From the NCBI GenBank assembly GCA_029864945.1, contig JAOTSL010000020.1, forward strand, positions 1-19,297: a DNA stretch of 19,297 bases, given 5' to 3'. The stretch's first letter is position 1. Each line of letters begins with the position of its first letter. Below, in pieces: positions 1-7,479 of the stretch. This stretch comes from Gammaproteobacteria bacterium (GTDB lineage: Bacteria; Pseudomonadota; Gammaproteobacteria; S012-40). The translations under genes were made by a program, and so were the position numbers. The notes under the pieces were generated by a model that had not been told where the DNA came from, made no database searches, and saw nothing but the letters and a program-made list of their open reading frames with translations.

Positions 1-850
1 CAAGCGCCATATTCATGCAGCGTGCTGCACCTTCGCCGGATGGTTGAACCATGTCATACCCATCAGAGGTTGCACCGTAGCCAACAAGTTCGGCGTAAAT
101 TTTTGCACCGCGTTTTTTTGCGTGTTCCAGTTCTTCAAGAACAAGGATTCCACCACCACCGGATATAACAAATCCATCTCGATTGGCATCGTATGCACGA
201 GAGGCTTTATCAGGTGTGTCGTTATATTTAGAAGACAGCGCGCCCATGCCGTCAAATAATACAGACTGTGTCCAATGCAGTTCTTCAGCACCACCGGCAA
301 ACATAACGTCCTGTTTGCCCATCTGGATAAGCTCATAGGCGTTACCAATGCAGTGTGCACTTGTTGCGCAGGCTGAACTAATAGAGTAACAGGTGCCTTT
401 GATTTTAAATGCGGTTGATAAGCAGGCGGACGTGGTGCTTCCCATGGTTTTTGTTACCATGTAAGGACCGACGCGGCGAATGCCTTTTTCACGCATGGTG
501 TCAGCAGCAATAACGGTGTTTTCAGTTGATGCGCCACCTGAGCCTGTAATTAAGCCAGTACGAAAGTTTGAAATGGTGCTTTCGTCAAGCCCTGAATCAT
601 CAGCGGCTTCTTTCATTGCAACATAATTGAATGCAGCAGCATCACCCATAAATCGTAATAATTTACGATCGATTAATGCCTTTTGATCAATATTTACTGC
701 ACCGTGTACGTGGCTGCGAAACCCCATTTTCTCATATTCGTCACTGTGCGTTATGCCTGAATTTCCTCCAAACAATGATGCTTTAACTTCTTCTTTGTTA
801 TTGCCTATGCTGGAAACAATACCCAGGCCAGTCACTACAACCCGTTTCAA
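1..850 (-). CDS. fabB: 3-oxoacyl-ACP synthase I FabB (C-terminus cut by window edge)
   Basis: Encodes beta-ketoacyl-ACP synthase I, the cytosolic condensing enzyme that elongates fatty acids and is needed to extend the cis-unsaturated intermediate made by FabA. Translation of the minus strand from 850 begins LKRVVVTGLGIVSSIGNN, matching FabB N-termini. It continues through SISSACATS with the nucleophilic cysteine at residue 161 (E. coli C163), then FAGGAEELHW, KYNDTPDKASRAYDANRDGF and SGEGAARCM. About 283 of roughly 400 residues are present; the two active-site histidines lie beyond the edge. The start is TTG at 850-848, preceded on the minus strand by AAAGG about 9 nt upstream; no ATG fits the conserved N-terminus. 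It lies 43 nt downstream of fabA and is very probably cotranscribed with it. The identity is secure; only the start codon is slightly uncertain. Confidence 0.95.
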   Translation of the reverse strand, partial: MKRVVVTGLGIVSSIGNNKEEVKASLFGGNSGITHSDEYEKMGFRSHVHGAVNIDQKALIDRKLLRFMGDAAAFNYVAMKEAADDSGLDESTISNFRTGLITGSGGASTENTVIAADTMREKGIRRVGPYMVTKTMGSTTSACLSTAFKIKGTCYSISSACATSAHCIGNAYELIQMGKQDVMFAGGAEELHWTQSVLFDGMGALSSKYNDTPDKASRAYDANRDGFVISGGGGILVLEELEHAKKRGAKIYAELVGYGATSDGYDMVQPSGEGAARCMNMAL

Positions 851-864
851 AATAGCGTACCTTT

Positions 865-893
865 AAATAAAATAAAATAAAATAAAATAAAAT
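865..893. repeat. AAAAT pentanucleotide tandem repeat between fabA and fabB
   Basis: The plus strand reads as almost six uninterrupted AAAAT/TAAAA units over 29 nt. It fills most of the 43-nt spacer between the fabA stop (894-896) and the fabB start (850). In the fabAB mRNA this is a U-rich (UUUUA)n tract ending just upstream of the fabB Shine-Dalgarno. Repeats of this kind can gain or lose units by slippage, which would change the intercistronic spacing. Confidence 0.9.
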
Positions 894-1409
894 TTAGAAA
901 TTTTCAGTGTTGGTGAATAAACCAACGCGTAAATCTTTAGCAGTATAAATGACGTTGCCATCTACTTCCATCGTCGCGTCAGCAATACCCATGTAAAGTT
1001 TACGCATAATAACGCGTTTTAAGTCGATTCGATATGTTATCAGTTTGTTTTCAGGCGTTACTTGTCCGGTAAACTTTACTTCACCTGATCCAAGTGCACG
1101 ACCACGGCCTGGGCCGCCGCGCCAGCCAAGATAAAAACCGACTAGTTGCCACATGGCATCAAGTCCGAGACAGCCTGGCATGACCGGGTCTGTTTCAAAG
1201 TGACAGCCAAAAAACCACAAATCAGGGTTTATGTCTAATTCTGCAACGATTTGCCCTTTACCATACTCGCCGCCATCGGTGTTAATCGCAGTAATACGAT
1301 CAAGCATCAGCATTGGTGGAAGTGGTAAACGTGCATTGCCAGGGCCAAATACTTTACCGTGGCCGGCATCAATTAATTCTTCGTAAGTAAAACTGTTTTT
1401 TTGTTCCAT
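894..1409 (-). CDS. fabA: 3-hydroxydecanoyl-ACP dehydratase/isomerase FabA
   Basis: Bifunctional cytosolic enzyme that dehydrates 3-hydroxydecanoyl-ACP and isomerises the trans-2 product to cis-3-decenoyl-ACP, the branch point for unsaturated fatty acids. The protein is 171 aa (E. coli 172). The hot-dog fold signature WFFGCHFETDPVMPGCLG is present, with catalytic His70 and Asp84 in exactly the family positions, followed by LDAMWQLVGFYLGW. The ATG at 1409 is preceded by GAGA on the minus strand about 5 nt away, and the MEQKNSFTYEEL start aligns with family N-termini. It is the first gene of a fabA-fabB unit transcribed leftward, divergent from sucA. In other gammaproteobacteria this pair is controlled by FadR or TetR-type repressors (FabR, DesT); the palindromes at 1472-1510 would fit such control, but that is inference. 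Confidence 0.97.
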   Translation of the reverse strand: MEQKNSFTYEELIDAGHGKVFGPGNARLPLPPMLMLDRITAINTDGGEYGKGQIVAELDINPDLWFFGCHFETDPVMPGCLGLDAMWQLVGFYLGWRGGPGRGRALGSGEVKFTGQVTPENKLITYRIDLKRVIMRKLYMGIADATMEVDGNVIYTAKDLRVGLFTNTENF

Positions 1410-1787
1410 TATATTCTCAGTAAATAGAGCCTGGGTGATTCAGCGTCAAACATGGCCATCATGTACAAGCGAAACACGTTTAACATTAAACATGTTTAAG
1501 TGCATGTTTAGGTGCAAGCTGGGTCGAAAATATTCTTATTTGTTTATAACGCGCATAAACTACCACAAACTGCTATAAATTTTAACGTTGTTTTTCTATT
1601 TAACCCTAATTTTATTTAAATTCGTGTCGATACGGTATTTGAATTGCTATTATTCGATTAATAAGTATTTGATTTGATGGTTTGTCGTGCATTTTCAAAG
1701 CACAATTTAAATTACCACAATATTTTATCTTAATAGTGGTTAAAAGTGTCAATCTATTAAATTAGCGTGATCAGGGTTGAATAAAAA
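1410..1787. promoter_or_regulatory. Divergent fabA/sucA control region (378 nt, no gene)
   Basis: AT-rich intergenic region between the divergent fabA and sucA starts, so it must hold promoters for both. The fabA-proximal part carries AAACATG-type elements at 1448-1454, 1472-1481 and 1488-1497. The sucA-proximal part (1560-1785) is very AT-rich, with a GTGC-N9-GCAC inverted repeat at 1687-1703. I found no convincing sigma70 -35/-10 pair for sucA and see no open reading frame of note. Confidence 0.7.
1472..1510. promoter_or_regulatory. Candidate operator: clustered AAACAYGTTT palindromes
   Basis: A perfect 14-bp palindrome TTAAACATGTTTAA lies at 1486-1499. A near-palindrome AAACACGTTT lies 16 bp to its left (1472-1481), and a half-site CATGTTTA at 1503-1510 repeats the right half of the palindrome 12 bp further on. 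A further AAACATG half lies at 1448-1454. They sit 40-100 bp upstream of fabA, where a fatty-acid-responsive repressor could act. The binding protein is unknown. Confidence 0.45.
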
Positions 1788-4637
1788 ATGAACAAATCTA
1801 ACGGGGCTCAAAATGGGCTATCAACTCTTTGGGAAAATTCTGGGTTGTCAGGGGCTAGTGCCGATTATCTTGAGCTGCTTTACGAAGACTATTTACGTGA
1901 TCCATTATCCATAAGCGAAGAGTGGCAGCAGTATTTTTCAGTCTTTTCATCTGTCGATAAAAAAAATACTACCGAGTTTCATAGTGATGTGCGCGAGAGC
2001 TTTCGAGAGCTAAGTCGGCAACCGCAATGCCGTTCAACTGTTGGCAGTGAGGATATCGAGCATTATAAAAAACAGGTAAGTGTTCAGCAGCTGATTCACG
2101 CTTACCGTTTTGGTGGGCACCAGAAGGCAGATTTTGATCCACTTAGTGATCGCGCGGGAATAGATGTGCCTTCATTGGGTCTTGATAAGTACAACTTATC
2201 CGAATCCGATCTTGATTCTGAGTATGTAGCGCAAGATTTACATGCCCCCGAAAAATTAACGTTAAGGCATATTCTTGAAGTATTGGAAAAAACCTATTGC
2301 GGAAAAGTCGGCTCTGAATACTTACACTGTACGACAATGGCTGAACGTGAATGGATTCAGTCACATTTGGAACGTCATTTCACTCAGGTTGAATTGACAG
2401 CAAAAGTTAAAAAAGAATTGTTGGCTCAGGTTACCGCAGCTGAAGGTTTGGAGCGTTATCTTCACACAAAATACGTAGGTCAAAAACGTTTTTCTTTAGA
2501 AGGTGCGGATAGTTTGATTCCTATGCTGAATGAATGTGTTCAGCGTGCTGGGAGCCAAGGTGCAAAAGAAATAATTATGGGAATGGCGCATCGTGGCCGC
2601 CTGAATGTGCTGGTTAATATTATGGGTAAAACACCAAGCGACCTTTTTCAAGAGTTTGAAGGCAAAGCCAAGCAGCTTGAAAGTGGTACGGGTGATGTGA
2701 AATATCACATGGGTTTTTCCAGTAATGTGCCAACACTGGGCGGCACAGTTCACCTTGCATTGGCGTTTAATCCTTCACATTTAGAAATTGTTGCGCCTGT
2801 GGTTGAAGGTTCCGTGCGCGCAAGACAGGAACGAAGGTTAGATCATCACGGTGATCAGGTTATCCCGATTATTATTCATGGTGACGCCTCCTTTGCTGGG
2901 CAGGGTGTAGTAATGGAAACATTTAATATGTCACAGTCCCGGGGTTTTTCTACCAAGGGAACAGTTCATATTATTGTAAATAATCAAATTGGATTTACCA
3001 CAAGTAGTCAGGACGATTCACGTTCTACTATGTACAGTTCTGATGTTGCGAAAATGGTTAACGCACCTATTTTTCATGTTAACGGTGATGATCCTGAGGC
3101 AGTATATTTTGTCTCTCGGTTGGCCATGGACTATCGTACAAAATTCCATAAAGATGTTGTGATTGATCTGGTTTGTTATCGAAAACACGGGCATAGTGAA
3201 GCTGATGAGCCATTTACAACGCAGCCAATAATGTACCAAATGATTAAAACCAAAAAAACGCCTCGCGTTTTATATGCAGAACAGTTAATTGCTGAAGGGG
3301 TCATTGCGAAGGGTGACGAAAAGCACATGCTTGATAACTACCGTAAGGAGCTTGATGCCGGTCACTCTGTTGTAAAAAACCAACAGTCGGATGATGAGGC
3401 TGCTTATGTTTATCGAAATGATTGGCTGCCTTTTATGCAAAAAATGTGTAGCACTGATATATCGACGGCCGTAGATAAAAACAAACTAGACCATTTAATT
3501 CAACGTGTAACTGATGTACCTAAAGACTTTAAATTACACCCTGGCGTCAATAAAATATTTGAAAATAGAAAACAAATGGTGTCCGGTGAAATATCAATGG
3601 ACTGGGGTTGCGCAGAAATATTAGCTTACGCTTCGCTTGTGACGGATAATTTTCACGTGCGATTATCTGGACAGGATGTAGGCCGGGGTACATTTTTTCA
3701 TCGCCATGCAGTAGTTGTTAATCAAAATACCGGCGACACATATGTTCCGTTGAGAAATGTTGAACATGACCGCGCAAAATTTCTGGTAATAAATAGTTTG
3801 CTTTCAGAAGAAGCCGTTTTAGCGTTTGAATACGGATACTCCACGACAGATCCACACACACTTACCATTTGGGAGGCGCAATTTGGTGACTTTGCTAATG
3901 GCGCTCAGGTTGTGATTGATCAATTTATTAGTGCCGGCGAGCAAAAGTGGAATCGACTGAGTGGTCTGGTTATGTTGCTTCCTCACGGTTATGAGGGGCA
4001 GGGCCCAGAGCATTCTTCTGCGCGAATTGAGCGATATCTTCAATTATGTGCGGAAAACAATATGCAGGTGTGTATTCCTACAACGCCTGCGCAAATATTT
4101 CATTTGTTGCGTAAACAAATGCTATTGACTTGCCGAAAGCCACTTGTCGTTATTACGCCAAAAAGTTTACTCAGGCACAAGCTGGCAGTGAGTGAGGTGT
4201 CTGATTTAATCGATGGTCAATTTCATCCGATTATTCCTGAAATTGATGAGCATGTTGATAATAAAATTGAACGTGTAGTTATGTGCCATGGCAGAGTATA
4301 TTACGATTTACTTGAAAAGCGGCGTGAATTAAAACTAAATAGTGTTGCTATTGTACGTATGGAGCAATTGTATCCGTTTCCTGTGGCGTTGATGAAAATT
4401 CAGTTGCAACGTTATAAGAATGCTAAAGTGTTTGTTTGGTGTCAGGAGGAACCGAAAAATCAGGGTTCGTGGTTTACCAGTCAGCATCATGTTAGAACAA
4501 TTTTGGGTGATGAACATTATCTGGAATATGCCGGTAGACCTTTTTCAGCAGCACCTGCGGTTGGCTATCCTGCTTTACATACTGAACAGTTAAATCATTT
4601 AATACACAAAGCATTGGGTGTTGAATTAGAGAGTTAA
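1788..4637 (+). CDS. sucA: 2-oxoglutarate dehydrogenase E1 component SucA
   Basis: Thiamine-diphosphate-dependent E1 subunit of the 2-oxoglutarate dehydrogenase complex. It decarboxylates 2-oxoglutarate and transfers the succinyl group to the lipoyl arm of SucB. The 949-aa length fits the family (E. coli 933). The N-terminal segment SADYLELLYEDYLRDP (about residues 24-39) is the conserved complex-binding region. MAHRGRLNVL (266-275), NPSHLEIVAPVVEGSVRARQ (328-347), the diphosphate-binding HGDASFAGQG (364-373) and IVNNQIGFT (396-404) are intact. The C-terminal half has the expected VRLSGQDVGRGTFFHRHA region. ATG 1788 has AGGG 11 nt upstream. It is the first gene of the suc cluster, with sucB 54 nt downstream. 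No frameshift or missing motif is seen. Confidence 0.98.
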   Translation: MNKSNGAQNGLSTLWENSGLSGASADYLELLYEDYLRDPLSISEEWQQYFSVFSSVDKKNTTEFHSDVRESFRELSRQPQCRSTVGSEDIEHYKKQVSVQQLIHAYRFGGHQKADFDPLSDRAGIDVPSLGLDKYNLSESDLDSEYVAQDLHAPEKLTLRHILEVLEKTYCGKVGSEYLHCTTMAEREWIQSHLERHFTQVELTAKVKKELLAQVTAAEGLERYLHTKYVGQKRFSLEGADSLIPMLNECVQRAGSQGAKEIIMGMAHRGRLNVLVNIMGKTPSDLFQEFEGKAKQLESGTGDVKYHMGFSSNVPTLGGTVHLALAFNPSHLEIVAPVVEGSVRARQERRLDHHGDQVIPIIIHGDASFAGQGVVMETFNMSQSRGFSTKGTVHIIVNNQIGFTTSSQDDSRSTMYSSDVAKMVNAPIFHVNGDDPEAVYFVSRLAMDYRTKFHKDVVIDLVCYRKHGHSEADEPFTTQPIMYQMIKTKKTPRVLYAEQLIAEGVIAKGDEKHMLDNYRKELDAGHSVVKNQQSDDEAAYVYRNDWLPFMQKMCSTDISTAVDKNKLDHLIQRVTDVPKDFKLHPGVNKIFENRKQMVSGEISMDWGCAEILAYASLVTDNFHVRLSGQDVGRGTFFHRHAVVVNQNTGDTYVPLRNVEHDRAKFLVINSLLSEEAVLAFEYGYSTTDPHTLTIWEAQFGDFANGAQVVIDQFISAGEQKWNRLSGLVMLLPHGYEGQGPEHSSARIERYLQLCAENNMQVCIPTTPAQIFHLLRKQMLLTCRKPLVVITPKSLLRHKLAVSEVSDLIDGQFHPIIPEIDEHVDNKIERVVMCHGRVYYDLLEKRRELKLNSVAIVRMEQLYPFPVALMKIQLQRYKNAKVFVWCQEEPKNQGSWFTSQHHVRTILGDEHYLEYAGRPFSAAPAVGYPALHTEQLNHLIHKALGVELES

Positions 4638-4670
4638 GAGAAGTTAAATTGAGTTGTATTATCGAGTTGT

Positions 4671-4691
4671 TATTAATAGGGATAAAGTAAA
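4671..4691 (+). promoter_or_regulatory. sucB translation-initiation leader, duplicated at sucC
   Basis: TATTAATAGGGATAAAG followed by TAAA precedes the sucB ATG, with AGGG at 4678-4681 as Shine-Dalgarno 10 nt from the start. The same block, differing by one substitution and one 1-nt gap, precedes sucC at 7460-7479. Confidence 0.6.
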
Positions 4692-5876
4692 ATGACAGAC
4701 GTAAAAGTTCCTGGTTTTCCAGAATCAGTTGCTGATGGCACCATCATTACCTGGCATAAGGAAGTGGGTGAGTGGGTTGAAATTGAAGAAGTCATTGCCG
4801 ACATAGAAACCGATAAAGTGGTTTTTGAAGTGCCTGCACCTGTTTCGGGTGTGGTGACGGAAATTCTCGAGCCAGAGGGTACTGTTGTTTTGTCAGCGCA
4901 GATTATTGCCAAAATTGATGAAAATGCTACCGCATCGCCGGCGCCTGTTATTGTTGAATCTAAAGAATCTGCAGTCGAATCTACTCAGCCAATTGCCGTT
5001 GCAAGTTCATCTGCTGACGTGAAAATAAATCCTGCTGCGAAAAAAATGGCGCAGGAAAAAGGTATGGATGTGAGCAAGCTAAAAGGTAGTGGTAAAGATG
5101 GCCGTATTCTCAAAGAAGATGTGCAAAATGCGGGTAAATCGACAAAAATCACTTCTGCAATTATGATTGAAGGTGAGCGGCCGCAAAAACGTGTACCAAT
5201 GACACGATTGCGAATGCGCATTGCAGAACGTTTGGTAAGCGCACAACAAACCGCTGCGTTACTAACTACGTTTAACGAAATAAACATGAAGCCCGTTATG
5301 GATGTCCGGGCAAAGTACAAAGACATGTTTGAAAAGAAACATGATACCAAGCTCGGTTTTATGTCGTTTTTTGTGAAAGCGGTTACTGAAGCCTTAAGAC
5401 AATTTCCTGAGATTAACGCGTCGATAGATGGTGATGATATTGTTTACCATGGTTTTTTTGATGTGGGTATAGCGGTAAGCTCCCCCAGAGGTTTGGTTGT
5501 GCCTATCCTGCGCGACGCGGATCAAATGAATCTTGCGCAAATTGAAGCAAATATTCGAGAGTTTGGTGGCAAGGCAAGAGATAATAAACTATCTATTGAA
5601 GAAATTACCGGTGGTACCTTTTCTGTTACAAATGGAGGGGTCTTTGGTTCAATGCTTTCTACGCCAATCTTAAATCCGCCGCAAAGTGCCATTTTAGGTA
5701 TGCATAATATCGTGGAGCGTCCGGTTGTTGAGAATGGTGAAATTGTTATTCGACCGATTATGTATGTTGCATTAACTTATGATCATCGAATTGTTGATGG
5801 GAGAGAGGCGGTTCAGTTTCTTGTAGCCATTAAAAATGCGTTAGAGGATCCAGTTAGATTGTTACTGGACGTATAG
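4692..5876 (+). CDS. sucB: Dihydrolipoyllysine-residue succinyltransferase SucB (E2)
   Basis: E2 core of the 2-oxoglutarate dehydrogenase complex; it moves succinyl from the lipoyl arm to CoA. The 394-aa protein (E. coli 405) has one lipoyl domain at residues 2-77 with the lipoylated Lys42 in DIETDKVVFEVP. A linker rich in Ala, Ser and Glu follows, then a peripheral-subunit-binding domain around 110-147 (NPAAKKMAQEKGMDVSKLKG), and the acyltransferase domain from about 165. That domain ends with YDHRIVDGREAVQFL, where His365 and Asp369 are the catalytic pair. It follows sucA by 54 nt and precedes lpd by 10 nt. The GFPESVADG lipoyl-domain sequence marks it as the succinyl- rather than acetyl-transferase, in agreement with its neighbour sucA. 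Confidence 0.97.
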   Translation: MTDVKVPGFPESVADGTIITWHKEVGEWVEIEEVIADIETDKVVFEVPAPVSGVVTEILEPEGTVVLSAQIIAKIDENATASPAPVIVESKESAVESTQPIAVASSSADVKINPAAKKMAQEKGMDVSKLKGSGKDGRILKEDVQNAGKSTKITSAIMIEGERPQKRVPMTRLRMRIAERLVSAQQTAALLTTFNEINMKPVMDVRAKYKDMFEKKHDTKLGFMSFFVKAVTEALRQFPEINASIDGDDIVYHGFFDVGIAVSSPRGLVVPILRDADQMNLAQIEANIREFGGKARDNKLSIEEITGGTFSVTNGGVFGSMLSTPILNPPQSAILGMHNIVERPVVENGEIVIRPIMYVALTYDHRIVDGREAVQFLVAIKNALEDPVRLLLDV

Positions 5877-5886
5877 GAATATTCTT

Positions 5887-7341
5887 ATGACAACTTCGAC
5901 AGAGTTTGATGTGGTAGTAATTGGTGCTGGCCCTGGTGGATATGTTGCTGCTATAAGATGTGCGCAATTGGGCTTGAAAACAGCGTGTATTGATGATTGG
6001 AATAATGCCGACAAAAAACCTTCGCCGGGAGGTACTTGTTTAAATGTAGGGTGTATTCCGTCAAAAGCGTTAATTGAATCATCCGAGCTGTATGAGCACA
6101 CGTTACATGATCATGCAGCGCATGGCATTAAGGTGAAAGATGTTACGTTAGACCTTAAAACCATGTTAGCACGTAAAGATAAAGTGGTCACTGAGTTAAC
6201 ATCCGGCGTTGCTGCACTGTTCATGGTGAATAAAATAACCTTTTTTCATGGAAAGGGTGTTTTAAAGGCGGATAAGAATGTAGACGTGGCTATGTCTGAT
6301 GGTAGTGCGAAATCGTTGCAAGCTAAAAATATAATTATTGCAACAGGGTCATCACCAACAGAACTCGGTGTGGCACCTTATGAGAACGATACGATTGTTG
6401 ATTCTACCGGTGCATTAGCTTTTGATAAAGTGCCGAAAAAACTGGGTATCATTGGTGCGGGTGTAATTGCGCTAGAACTTGGTAGTGTTTGGCGAAGACT
6501 AGGTTCAGAAGTTACCCTGTTTAAATCACGAAACAATTTTTTACCAGAGGCAGATGTTGAGATTGGTAAAGAGGCTTTAACTCAATTTACCACGCAGGGT
6601 TTGTCCTTTTGTATGGGCGTTAAAATTACGGCTTGCACGGTTGGTGGCGCAGGTAAAAATAAAAAAGTCACCGTAGAATACGAAGACGAAGCAGGTAAAC
6701 AAACTTCTACTTTTGATAAGTTGATTGTTGCGGTTGGCCGTGCGCCTAATTCTAGTGGTGTGTTAGATGAATCCAGTGCAATTAAAATCGATGATCGTGG
6801 CTTTGTTGTAGTAGATGAATTTTGTCGAACTAATGTGAGTGGGGTTTATGCTATCGGTGATCTGGTTAGAGGTCCGATGTTGGCTCATAAAGGGTCGGAA
6901 GAGGGTGTTGTTGTTGCTGAATTAATCGGTGGACATAAACCATTGCCTATTGATTTAGATACTGTGCCGTCAGTAATTTATACTTCGCCGGAAATTGCCT
7001 GGGTAGGAAAAACTGAGCAGGAAGTTAAAGCGGCAAATATTCCTTTTAAAGTTGGCAAGTTCCCGTTTTCGGCTAATGGTCGGGCGCGAGCAATTAATAA
7101 TACTGTTGGTTTTATAAAAGTAATTGCCCATGCTGAAACTGACCGTATATTAGGAGTGCATATGATTGGGCCGCAAAGTTCGGAGCTGATTGGGCAGGCA
7201 AAAATTGCTATGGAGTTTGGTAGCAGCAGTGAGGATTTGGCTATGACTATGTTTGCTCATCCGACTTTAGCGGAAACTTTTCACGAGGCAGCACTTTCCG
7301 TTGATGGGCGAGCGATTCATGCTGTTCAAAAGAAGAAATAG
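5887..7341 (+). CDS. lpd: Dihydrolipoyl dehydrogenase Lpd (E3)
   Basis: FAD-dependent E3 subunit that reoxidises the dihydrolipoyl arm of SucB with NAD+, and probably also serves other lipoyl complexes. The 484-aa protein has the FAD Rossmann motif GAGPGG (13-18), the redox disulfide GGTCLNVGCIPSKA with Cys51 and Cys56, and the NAD motif LGIIGAGVIALELG. It also has the second FAD motif VYAIGDLVRGPMLAHK and the C-terminal dimer-interface active site HPTLAET (His458, Glu463). The Shine-Dalgarno AGGA (5875-5878) overlaps the sucB stop codon, so translation of the two is probably linked. Its position between sucB and sucC matches the Pseudomonas lpdG arrangement rather than E. coli, where lpd lies with aceEF. 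Confidence 0.97.
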   Translation: MTTSTEFDVVVIGAGPGGYVAAIRCAQLGLKTACIDDWNNADKKPSPGGTCLNVGCIPSKALIESSELYEHTLHDHAAHGIKVKDVTLDLKTMLARKDKVVTELTSGVAALFMVNKITFFHGKGVLKADKNVDVAMSDGSAKSLQAKNIIIATGSSPTELGVAPYENDTIVDSTGALAFDKVPKKLGIIGAGVIALELGSVWRRLGSEVTLFKSRNNFLPEADVEIGKEALTQFTTQGLSFCMGVKITACTVGGAGKNKKVTVEYEDEAGKQTSTFDKLIVAVGRAPNSSGVLDESSAIKIDDRGFVVVDEFCRTNVSGVYAIGDLVRGPMLAHKGSEEGVVVAELIGGHKPLPIDLDTVPSVIYTSPEIAWVGKTEQEVKAANIPFKVGKFPFSANGRARAINNTVGFIKVIAHAETDRILGVHMIGPQSSELIGQAKIAMEFGSSSEDLAMTMFAHPTLAETFHEAALSVDGRAIHAVQKKK

Positions 7342-7479
7342 TTACGAGTGGTTAGTTTGATTTGAAGATACATCTGGCCTCTCAAGTACTTGTGGTATCG
7401 TGATCTCTTAGAGGGAAATGGTGCTCGGGAAAATATTTACAAGGTCTATTGGTAAGATCTATTAACAGGGATAAATAAA
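7342..7479. other. lpd-sucC spacer with weak inverted repeat
   Basis: This 138-nt spacer is the longest inside the suc cluster. It contains an imperfect inverted repeat, CCTCTCAAG at 7378-7386 against CTTAGAGG at 7407-7414 (8 pairs with one bulged C). No U-tract follows the right arm, so it is not a clear terminator. It could be an RNA-processing or mRNA-stability element, or a site for an internal promoter; the sequence alone does not decide. Confidence 0.3.
7460..7479 (+). promoter_or_regulatory. sucC translation-initiation leader, copy of that at sucB
   Basis: TATTAACAGGGATAAATAAA lies directly before the sucC ATG, with AGGG (7467-7470) 9 nt from the start. It is almost identical to 4671-4691 upstream of sucB. 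Confidence 0.6.

Noticed and set aside
13..360. A 115-codon open frame on the minus strand
   Set aside because: It lies in another frame of fabB; the FabB frame over the same bases encodes conserved family sequence, including the KYNDTP and SGEGAARCM regions.
1421..1449. TTGACG-N17-TATTTA as a fabA promoter on the minus strand
   Set aside because: The start site it predicts would fall inside or after the fabA Shine-Dalgarno, so the leader would lack a ribosome-binding site; the -10 match is also poor.
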